Source: Candidatus Binatota bacterium
GTDB lineage: Bacteria; Desulfobacterota; Binatia; UBA1149
Direction of reading: 5' to 3'
NCBI GenBank assembly: GCA_012960245.1
Contig: DUBO01000011.1
Location: 1-36,092 of the forward strand
Length of the DNA: 36,092 bases
The translations under genes and the position numbers were made by a program. The notes beneath the pieces are model-generated. The model was not told the DNA's origin and did no database searches. It saw only the letters and a list, made by a program, of their open reading frames with translations. This document shows, one piece after another, positions 17,725 to 23,852 of this stretch; within the stretch, counting starts at the first letter, position 1; every line of letters begins with the position of its first letter.

Positions 17725-18291
17725 ATGTCTAAAGTACAAGCTACCGAACTCAGGCCGGGCATGGTCATTGAGCACAAGGGTGAGCCTTACCGGGTGATGA
17801 CCTTTCAGCACCGCACGCCAGGCAAGGGCAACGCGGTAATACAGGCAAAGATGCGCAACATCTTGACCGGTGTGCAGGTAGAGAACCGCTACATGTCTAC
17901 CGAGACCGTTGTTCGAGTAGCCGTCACGGGTCGCAAGATGGAGTACCTCTACAGGGACGGCGACGGCTACGTCTTCATGGACCAGGAGAACTACGAGCAG
18001 CTCACCCTGCAGGCTTCCACGCTGAAAGATGAGGCGCCGTGGCTGGAAGAAAACATGGAAGTCACCGTGCAGTACGTGGGCGAAGAGCCCACCGGCCTGG
18101 ACCTGCCCAAGATGGTGGAACTGGCGGTCGAAGAAACCGAGCCGCCCATGAAGGGCGCGACCGCTTCGGGTGGATCCAAGCCCGCCCGGCTGACCAACGG
18201 CGTGACGATCAAGGTGCCGCAGTTCATCGAGACCGGTGAAATGCTCCGCGTGGATCCCGTGGAACAGCGCTACGTGGAGCGCGTGCGTTAG
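17725..18291 (+). CDS. efp: Elongation factor P
   Basis: From ATG 17725, with ribosome binding site GGGAGG at 17707-17712, the product is a normal-sized 188-residue EF-P. It relieves ribosome stalling at polyproline. The N-terminal KOW-like domain opens MSKVQATELRPGMVIEHKGE. The tip loop TPGKGNAV carries Lys34, the residue modified by EpmA-type systems in bacteria with a lysine tip; no modification gene is in the window. The two C-terminal OB domains follow (VTVQYVGEEPTGLDLP and VTIKVPQFIETGE). An upstream in-frame start at 17503 is rejected because it would add 74 non-EF-P residues. The gene is divergent from the RND gene across about 115 bases. Confidence 0.97.
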   Translation: MSKVQATELRPGMVIEHKGEPYRVMTFQHRTPGKGNAVIQAKMRNILTGVQVENRYMSTETVVRVAVTGRKMEYLYRDGDGYVFMDQENYEQLTLQASTLKDEAPWLEENMEVTVQYVGEEPTGLDLPKMVELAVEETEPPMKGATASGGSKPARLTNGVTIKVPQFIETGEMLRVDPVEQRYVERVR

Positions 18292-18311
18292 CACGCGAGG
18301 GGAGAGCAGCG

Positions 18312-19079
18312 ATGAAGCCTGGGGATGTAGTAGCGATTATAACCGGCGGAGCCTCGGGCCTGGGCCTGGCGACGGCCGAAAAAATACTCGAAGCGGGCGG
18401 CCGCGTGGCGCTGCTTGATCTCGACCGCTCCGACGGCGTGGCCGTGGCCGAGGGACTGGGCGAGAACGCTATCTTCACGCCGGCCGACGTAACCAACGAG
18501 GAGCAGGTGCAGGCGGCTGTCGATGCCACGGCCCAAGCTTTCGGCACGGTCAACGCCTGCGTCAACTGCGCGGGCATAGGCTCCGCCACTCGCACCACTG
18601 GCAAAAAGGGCCCGATGCCGCTCGAGTACTTCAAGTTTACCGTCGAGATCAACCTGGTGGGCACTTTCAACGTAGCGCGCCTGGCAGCCACGCGCATGCT
18701 CGACAACGACCCCGACGAAAACGGTGAGCGCGGTGTAATCATCAACACGGCCTCGGTCGCTGCCTACGACGGGCAGATAGGGCAGGTGGCTTACAGCGCT
18801 TCGAAGGGCGGCGTGGTGGCAATGACTCTGGTCATTGCCCGCGATCTCGCGCGCAGCGGAATACGTTGCAACACCATAGCCCCGGGCACCTTCGACACGC
18901 CGTTGCTCGGGCTGATGCCCGACGAGATGAAAGGTGAACTGGCGGCCAACATTCCGTTTCCAGACCGCCTGGGCGACCCCGCCGAGTTCGGCGCGCTGGC
19001 GCTGCACATGATCTCAAACGCCTATCTCAACGGAGAAACCATAAGGTTGGACGGGGCGCTGAGGATGCCGCCGCGCTGA
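18312..19079 (+). CDS. HSD10-like 3-hydroxyacyl-CoA dehydrogenase (SDR)
   Basis: A 255-residue short-chain dehydrogenase with TGGASGLGLA (11-20) for NAD binding, NCAGIG, Ser148 in NTASVAAYDG and Tyr161-x3-Lys165 in YSASK. The insert and the RGVIINTASVAAYDGQIGQ stretch are characteristic of the HSD17B10/type-II 3-hydroxyacyl-CoA dehydrogenase subfamily, which oxidises 3-hydroxyacyl-CoAs including branched ones. The gene starts 20 bases after efp with a GGGGAGA ribosome binding site, so it is probably co-transcribed with efp. Its role would fit with the acyl-CoA operon on the opposite strand. Confidence 0.93.
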   Translation: MKPGDVVAIITGGASGLGLATAEKILEAGGRVALLDLDRSDGVAVAEGLGENAIFTPADVTNEEQVQAAVDATAQAFGTVNACVNCAGIGSATRTTGKKGPMPLEYFKFTVEINLVGTFNVARLAATRMLDNDPDENGERGVIINTASVAAYDGQIGQVAYSASKGGVVAMTLVIARDLARSGIRCNTIAPGTFDTPLLGLMPDEMKGELAANIPFPDRLGDPAEFGALALHMISNAYLNGETIRLDGALRMPPR

Positions 19080-19136
19080 GGGGCGTGGTCGCCATGCGGG
19101 AAACAGCTCGGAAATAATTAGCGTCTGGAGGTAACC

Positions 19137-19169
19137 ATGACCGGCTTGCAGGAGTATAGCGTTACATGA
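19137..19169 (+). CDS. Ten-residue leader ORF overlapping the YceI start
   Basis: An ATG at 19137 with a textbook Shine-Dalgarno (GGAGGT at 19127-19132) opens a short frame coding MTGLQEYSVT. Its TGA (19167-19169) overlaps the ATG of the YceI gene (19166-19168) as ATGA. The arrangement suggests translational coupling. There is no direct evidence that the peptide is made. Confidence 0.4.
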   Translation: MTGLQEYSVT

Positions 19170-19807
19170 ACACCGCAATAATTATGGGCCGACGGGCAAT
19201 AGCCGGGGTTTTATCGGTTTTCGGTGCGGTGCCGGCAGTGGCGTTGGTGGTCGCGTTGGCCGTTCCGGCGCCGCAGGCCTGGGCCTCCACCTGGACGCCC
19301 GAGAAATCACACACCAACATCGGCTTTTCGGTCAGGCACCTGTTTACCAGCGTGCAGGGAAAGTTCACCGAATTTGACGGCAGCATAGAGTTCGACCCAG
19401 CCGACCCCTCGGCCACCGTGGTGAAGGGCAGTATAGTGGCCGCCAGCATCGACACCGGCAACGAAAAACGTGACAAGCACCTGCGCAGCCCGGATTTCTT
19501 CGACGTCGAGAAGTACCCGTCGCTGGACTTTCAGAGCACCCGGGTCACCGGGGTAGAGGGCAATCGCGCAACCCTCGAGGGCAAGCTCACCATCCACGGC
19601 GTTAGCAGGCCGGTGGAACTCGACGTGACTTTTCTCGGCGAGGGTACCGACCCCTGGGGCAACCGCCGTGCCGGGTTCAAGGCGACGATAACGATAGACC
19701 GAAAAGACTTCGGCCTCAGCTGGAACAAGGCGCTGGAAGCCGGCGGACTGCTGGTAGGCGAAGAAGTGGAGATAAGGTTGGACGTAGAGGGCGCGCTCTC
19801 GGAATAG
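19166..19807 (+). CDS. Periplasmic YceI-family protein
   Basis: This 213-residue protein has a long signal peptide ending AWA at residue 40. The YceI lipocalin-like beta barrel follows: WTPEKSHTNIGFSVRHLF, the conserved KRDKHLRSPDFFDVEKYP, and HGVSRPVELDVTFLG. YceI proteins bind isoprenoid-type lipids in the periplasm, and their exact roles vary. The start at 19166 has only a weak GGAG 11 bases upstream (19151-19154), consistent with dependence on the overlapping leader ORF. It precedes the RiPP precursor gene by 70 bases and may share its transcript. Confidence 0.93.
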   Translation: MNTAIIMGRRAIAGVLSVFGAVPAVALVVALAVPAPQAWASTWTPEKSHTNIGFSVRHLFTSVQGKFTEFDGSIEFDPADPSATVVKGSIVAASIDTGNEKRDKHLRSPDFFDVEKYPSLDFQSTRVTGVEGNRATLEGKLTIHGVSRPVELDVTFLGEGTDPWGNRRAGFKATITIDRKDFGLSWNKALEAGGLLVGEEVEIRLDVEGALSE

Positions 19808-19837
19808 AGACAGCGACGACAGGGAACAACGAGAACT

Positions 19838-19862
19838 CGAAACACAAACGATACGAAACACA
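19838..19862 (+). promoter_or_regulatory. Direct repeat CGAAACACA, 16-bp period, before the precursor gene
   Basis: CGAAACACA occurs at 19838-19846 and again at 19854-19862 in the A-rich 70-base gap between yceI and the precursor gene. It could be an operator or activator site. No regulator is encoded nearby, so this is only a candidate. Confidence 0.3.
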
Positions 19863-19877
19863 GAGGAGGACAACGGA

Positions 19878-20156
19878 ATGGCAAAGAAAATAAACAAGAG
19901 TGGTATGCTGTTGGCTTCGGCCGTGGCCGGCTTGCTGGCGATGGCCGGCGGTGCCGGTACCGCGGTGGCCGATAGCCACGAGAAGGTGCCGTGCTACGGC
20001 GTCAACACCTGCAAGGGCACCGGCGCTTGCGGTGGTAAGGGATATTCCTGTGCCGGCAACAACGCTTGTAAGGGACAGGGCTACCTCAAGATGGACAAGG
20101 ACGAGTGCCTGAAGATGGAAGGCGGTCGTCTTACCGCCGAAGCCGAAGGCGAGTAA
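19878..20156 (+). CDS. Cys-rich RiPP precursor, bufferin/oxazolin-like
   Basis: A 92-residue protein with a Sec signal peptide (hydrophobic residues 10-30, AVA at 29-31 as cleavage site) and a 61-residue mature part with six cysteines (C39, C45, C51, C58, C64, C77). The mature part contains two copies of CxGxNxCKGxG, CYGVNTCKGTG and CAGNNACKGQG, and Cys spacing of six recurs three times. It directly precedes DUF692 and DUF2063 genes. In methanobactin, HvfABC and bufferin systems, that pair turns precursor cysteines into oxazolone/thioamide or thiooxazole groups that bind copper. Unlike methanobactin, the precursor keeps a secretory signal, as in bufferins. The ribosome binding site GAGGAGG is strong. 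Which cysteines are modified cannot be told. Confidence 0.82.
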   Translation: MAKKINKSGMLLASAVAGLLAMAGGAGTAVADSHEKVPCYGVNTCKGTGACGGKGYSCAGNNACKGQGYLKMDKDECLKMEGGRLTAEAEGE

Positions 20157-20174
20157 TCCCGGCCCGCCCGGGAT
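20156..20174 (+). terminator. GC-rich hairpin between precursor and DUF692 genes
   Basis: ATCCCGG (20156-20162) and CCGGGAT (20168-20174) form a perfect 7-bp stem with loop CCCGC, starting at the last base of the precursor stop codon. No U tract follows. It could act as a partial terminator or as a 3' stabiliser that raises precursor over enzyme mRNA. Confidence 0.45.
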
Positions 20175-20190
20175 AACGGAAAAACGGCGC

Positions 20191-21042
20191 GTGGGCCAGG
20201 CAGGATCCAACATTGGGTTTGGCCTCGGCCTGCGCGCTGAGCACTACGATGACGTACTGGCGGGCGCGGCCGGTGCGCAGTGGTTCGAGGCCCTTACCGA
20301 CAACTACCTGGACACCGACGGCCGCCCGTTGTGGGTGCTCGAGCAGGTGCGAAGGGATTATCCGCTGGCCCTGCACGGTGTGGCGATGTCGCTGGGCGGT
20401 TCCGACCCCCTCGACGAGCGTTATCTCGAACGACTCAAGAGCCTGGTCGACAGGGTAGAGCCGGACATCGTGAGTGACCACCTCTGTTTCAGCAGGGTGG
20501 ACGGCCGTAATCTTTTTGACCTGCTCCCGCTCCCTTACACCGAGGAAGTACTTGCCCACGTCGTAGAGCGCGTCGCGCGGGTGCAGGACTACCTCGGCCG
20601 CCGCATCCTGGTCGAGAACGCGTCGACGTATGTTGAATGGCGCGCGTCGGACATCCCCGAGGCCGAGTTCCTGGCCGAGCTGGCCCGCGGGGCCGACTGT
20701 GGAATATTGCTGGACGTGAACAACGTGTACGTGAGTGCATGCAACCACGGCTTTGACCCACGCGAATACCTGCGCACCATTCCAGCCGACCGTGTGGGAC
20801 AGATTCACCTAGCCGGGTTTACCGACATGGACGGCTACCTGTTCGACACCCACAGCCGGCCCGTGAGCGACGATGTCTGGGACCTGTACGAATACACGCT
20901 GTCGATGATCGCGCCGGTTCCGACGATGGTTGAGTGGGACGACGACATCCCGTCGTGGCAGGGGCTGGTCGAGGAACTGGACAAGGCCCGTGCCGTGGCC
21001 GCGCGTCGGGCCGCAAACGACGGCCGGGGGGAAACCGGGTGA
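20191..21042 (+). CDS. DUF692 / MNIO multinuclear iron enzyme (BufB/HvfB-like)
   Basis: A 283-residue TIM-barrel protein of the DUF692 (MbnB/MNIO) family, full length. Candidate metal ligands are seen in order: His62 (LHGVAMS), Asp96-His97 (SDHLCF), Glu142 (LVENAST), Asp175 and Asn177/178 (LLDVNN), His206 (IHLAG), Asp219 and His221 (DTHSRP), and Glu248 (MVEWDD). These enzymes use non-haem iron clusters and O2 to modify Cys (or other residues) of a precursor peptide, which here is the gene just upstream. The start is GTG with a poor ribosome binding site, consistent with lower expression than the precursor. Its stop overlaps the DUF2063 start (GTGA). The assignment to the family is firm; the product chemistry is inferred. 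Confidence 0.93.
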   Translation: MGQAGSNIGFGLGLRAEHYDDVLAGAAGAQWFEALTDNYLDTDGRPLWVLEQVRRDYPLALHGVAMSLGGSDPLDERYLERLKSLVDRVEPDIVSDHLCFSRVDGRNLFDLLPLPYTEEVLAHVVERVARVQDYLGRRILVENASTYVEWRASDIPEAEFLAELARGADCGILLDVNNVYVSACNHGFDPREYLRTIPADRVGQIHLAGFTDMDGYLFDTHSRPVSDDVWDLYEYTLSMIAPVPTMVEWDDDIPSWQGLVEELDKARAVAARRAANDGRGETG

Positions 21043-21818
21043 CAGAAGAAGTCATTCGGCTGCAACGGGCCATGGCCAACTCGGTGCTCACCGGCGAAGA
21101 GGCTGGCCTGCTCGAATACCTGGCCGACCCCCCACCGGGGCACGGGTTGTCGCACCGGGTGTCGGCTTACACCGGGGGCTACCTGGCTCGCGTAGTAGAA
21201 TCGCTCGACCAGGCCTACCCGGCCCTTGCCCACGTGCTGGGTGTCACGGCTTTTCACTCGTTGGTCGAACGTTACCTGCGCCGCCTGCCTGCCGGCGAGG
21301 CCAACCTGAACTACGTGGGCCGCGACCTGCCCGATTTTCTTGGCGACGATGAGCTCAGCGACGCTCTCCCTTTTGTGCCCGATCTCGCGCGCCTGGAGTG
21401 GGCCGTGCTCGAGTGTTTTCACGGCGCGTGGTTGGCCGCTGCCGACCTGTCGCTACTCGAAGACCTTGGCCAGGATCAACTGGCATCTTTGCGACTCGAC
21501 TTTCAACCGGCCGCCTCGCTGGTGGTTTCGGACTGGCCGATCAAGGAAATACGCGACGCGCGTGACGACGACCGCGACAGCGTTGACATCGACCTCGTCG
21601 ACCGCCCCGACCGGGTGCTGGTATATCGCGAGGGCTTCGACGTGGTGACCGAGCGGCTGGGCGAGGCCGAGGCGGCGGCCCTCGAGAGCATGAGAGCGGG
21701 GGCCACCCTTGGCCAAACCGTGCAGCAGTTGGCTGCCTCCGGGGCCGGCGGCGATGACATCGGGGCCATGTTTGCGCGTTGGACCGGGCTGTCGCTGGTC
21801 ACAGTCGTCCGCGCATGA
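21039..21818 (+). CDS. DUF2063 partner protein (BufC/HvfC-like)
   Basis: The start is GTG 21039, overlapping the DUF692 stop, and gives 259 aa. The N-terminal DUF2063 domain has the usual opening LQRAMANSVLTGEE, followed by VSAYTGGYLARVVESLDQAYPALAHVLG and LRRLPAGEANLNYVGRDLPDFL. The C-terminal half is a winged-helix-like region (LVYREGFDVVTERLGEAEAAAL). Despite the old label of putative DNA-binding domain, this family is the recognition partner of DUF692 enzymes in HvfBC/BufBC pairs and presents the precursor to the enzyme. An upstream in-frame start at 20934 would overlap the DUF692 gene by over 100 bases and is rejected. Confidence 0.92.
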   Translation: MTEEVIRLQRAMANSVLTGEEAGLLEYLADPPPGHGLSHRVSAYTGGYLARVVESLDQAYPALAHVLGVTAFHSLVERYLRRLPAGEANLNYVGRDLPDFLGDDELSDALPFVPDLARLEWAVLECFHGAWLAAADLSLLEDLGQDQLASLRLDFQPAASLVVSDWPIKEIRDARDDDRDSVDIDLVDRPDRVLVYREGFDVVTERLGEAEAAALESMRAGATLGQTVQQLAASGAGGDDIGAMFARWTGLSLVTVVRA

Positions 21819-21831
21819 TGAAAATAACGGC

Positions 21832-22623
21832 ATGGATTACGAGGATATTCTCTGCGAGCGCAACCCCGACAACGGTTCGCTCTGGCTGACCATCAATCGT
21901 GAGCAGGCGGGCAACGCCTTTCGCTCGCGTACGCTTGACGAACTCTGCGACGCGCTGCAGTCTGCGCGCCGCGACCGCGACTGCCGCAGCGTGGTGCTCA
22001 CCGGCGCAGGCGATCGCTTCTTCTGCCTCGGTGGCGACCACGCCGACCACGAGGACGTGGAGGGCTTCGACTATTCCACCGTGTTTCCGGTGGTAGATCT
22101 CTACGAACTCATCGACAAGTTGCCCAAACCCGTGATCGCCATGGTCAACGGTTTTGCGGTGGGCGGCGGCAATGTCCTGGCACTGATGTGCGACCTTACG
22201 ATAGCTTCGGCGGCGGCGGCCTTCAGGCAGGTGGGCCCGATGATGGGTAGCTTCGACGCCGGCTTCGGCACCTGGTACCTCGAAGAGGCTATCGGTCGCA
22301 AGAAGGCCAAGGAGCTTTGGCTGCTCAACCGAAAGTACACGGCTGAAGAAGCGATGGCGATGGGCTTGGTCAACGAAGTGATCGAGCCCGCGGCGTTGCG
22401 CGATCACGTCAACGGTTTGTGTGACGAGTTGGCCGACCGCGGCAGCCAGGCGCTGGCCGCTCTCAAGGCATCGTTCCATGCCCGCCACGCGGGTGCGTCC
22501 GGCCTGTCACGCGTGGCTCTGGACACGCTCACGCCTTACTACTACGCGAGCGAAGAGTCGCGCGAACTGGGCGCGGCGTTCAAAGAAAAGCGTCGCCCCG
22601 ACCGCTCGCGCTTCGGCCGTTGA
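21832..22623 (+). CDS. Crotonase resembling MenB / BadI
   Basis: A 263-residue crotonase-fold protein. VGGGNVLALMCDLTIA, QVGPMMGSFDAGFGTWYLEEAIG and KKAKELWLLNRKYTAEEAMAMGLVNEVI match the naphthoate synthase (MenB) / 2-ketocyclohexanecarboxyl-CoA hydrolase (BadI) group better than plain hydratases, and the C terminus (FKEKRRPDRSRFGR) also fits. Those enzymes make or break a ring C-C bond next to a CoA thioester. No menaquinone or benzoyl-CoA genes are in the window, so the reaction is open. It starts 13 bases after the DUF2063 stop, so it is probably in the same transcript as the RiPP genes. An upstream in-frame start at 21709 is not needed. Confidence 0.85.
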   Translation: MDYEDILCERNPDNGSLWLTINREQAGNAFRSRTLDELCDALQSARRDRDCRSVVLTGAGDRFFCLGGDHADHEDVEGFDYSTVFPVVDLYELIDKLPKPVIAMVNGFAVGGGNVLALMCDLTIASAAAAFRQVGPMMGSFDAGFGTWYLEEAIGRKKAKELWLLNRKYTAEEAMAMGLVNEVIEPAALRDHVNGLCDELADRGSQALAALKASFHARHAGASGLSRVALDTLTPYYYASEESRELGAAFKEKRRPDRSRFGR

Positions 22624-22646
22624 TGTGACTGGCAAGGAGCCCCGTC

Positions 22647-23852
22647 TTGTTAAAATCTAATCGCAGAATACTTTTTGTCATGGGGGCACTGATCGCCGCC
22701 AACATGGTCAACCAGGCCGACCGGGCAGTGATGGGCATCCTGCTGCCTCTTATAAAGACCGACCTCTCCCTGAGCGACACGGCCATGGGAGTGCTGTCGG
22801 GCGTTGCGTTCTCGGGTGTGTACGCGGTGGGGGCCTTCGTTTTCGGCCACGCAGCCGACAGCCGCTCTCGCACTCGCCTGATAGCACTCGGGCTGGTCCT
22901 CTGGTCGCTGGCAACGGCTGCCAGCGGACTGGCGGTAGACTTCAAGTCGATGTTCTGGGCGAGGTTTTTTACCGGGCTTGGCGAGGCCAGCCTCTACCCC
23001 TGCGCGATTTCACTGATAGCTACCACATTCCCCCAGGAGAGGAGAGGACGGGCGGTGGGCATATTTGGTGCCGGGGCGACCTTTGGCAGCGCGATCGGCA
23101 TTGCAGCCGGTGGTCTGCTGGCAGAGCAGTTTGGTTGGCGTAGCGTGTTCTATTTGTACGGTGGGGCGGGCTTGCTCGTGGCGCCACTGGTGTTGATGAT
23201 ACAAGACCCCCGGCGCGGTCCTGCAAACGCCGATGGCGAAAAACCCGGGGTGGCTATCCGCAGGTTGCTCGCCGATCGAAGGCTGCAGTTGGTGTGGCTG
23301 ACCAGCGTCCTGGGGGTATCGGGTCTGATGGGCTACTCGATCTGGGCGGCCGCGTGGTTCCTCGAAAATGGGGACATGACGATCACCGATCTCGGCTATA
23401 TATTCGGGGTTGCGATGATATTGGGCGGCCTGCTGGGCGGTTATACAGGTGGTGCGCTGGCCGATAACCCGGCGGTCCGCAAACGTGGCGGCGAGGCAGC
23501 TGTGGCTGTCGGGGGACTGGTGGTAATGGCCGTCATGCTGGCCGTTGTCCTGTGGACTCCGTGGCAGTGGATGAGGCTAGGAGTGGCCCTGTTGCTGCCT
23601 ATTCCGATGTTGGGATTCTTTCCGCCGCTGGTAGCGCTGGTGGCCAGGCTCGTGCCCACCGAACGGCTGGGGTTGGCATTTGCCCTGAACGTATTCTTCG
23701 TCGGCGGGATTGGTAATGGCGTTGGCCCGTGGCTGGTAGGGGCAGTGTCAGATGCCACCGGCAGCCTGCAGACGGGCATTTCGGTATCCCTGGTCTTGGT
23801 GGTGTCCGCGATACCCGTGGGCCTGGCTATGCTACGCGCGACCCGCGCGTGA
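22647..23852 (+). CDS. MFS transporter
   Basis: A 401-residue major facilitator with about 12 hydrophobic segments. Typical features are the N-terminal NQADRAVMGILLPLI, the loop 2-3 motif FGHAADSRSRTRLI and ARFFTGLGEASLYPCAISLI in helix 4-5. It begins at TTG 22647 behind a good ribosome binding site (AAGGAG at 22634-22639). The substrate is unknown; sequence type is close to organic-acid and spinster-like carriers. It lies 23 bases after the MenB/BadI-like gene and overlaps the next gene by four bases (GTGA), which supports one operon. Export of the modified peptide is not implied, since the precursor has its own Sec signal. Confidence 0.9.
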   Translation: MLKSNRRILFVMGALIAANMVNQADRAVMGILLPLIKTDLSLSDTAMGVLSGVAFSGVYAVGAFVFGHAADSRSRTRLIALGLVLWSLATAASGLAVDFKSMFWARFFTGLGEASLYPCAISLIATTFPQERRGRAVGIFGAGATFGSAIGIAAGGLLAEQFGWRSVFYLYGGAGLLVAPLVLMIQDPRRGPANADGEKPGVAIRRLLADRRLQLVWLTSVLGVSGLMGYSIWAAAWFLENGDMTITDLGYIFGVAMILGGLLGGYTGGALADNPAVRKRGGEAAVAVGGLVVMAVMLAVVLWTPWQWMRLGVALLLPIPMLGFFPPLVALVARLVPTERLGLAFALNVFFVGGIGNGVGPWLVGAVSDATGSLQTGISVSLVLVVSAIPVGLAMLRATRA

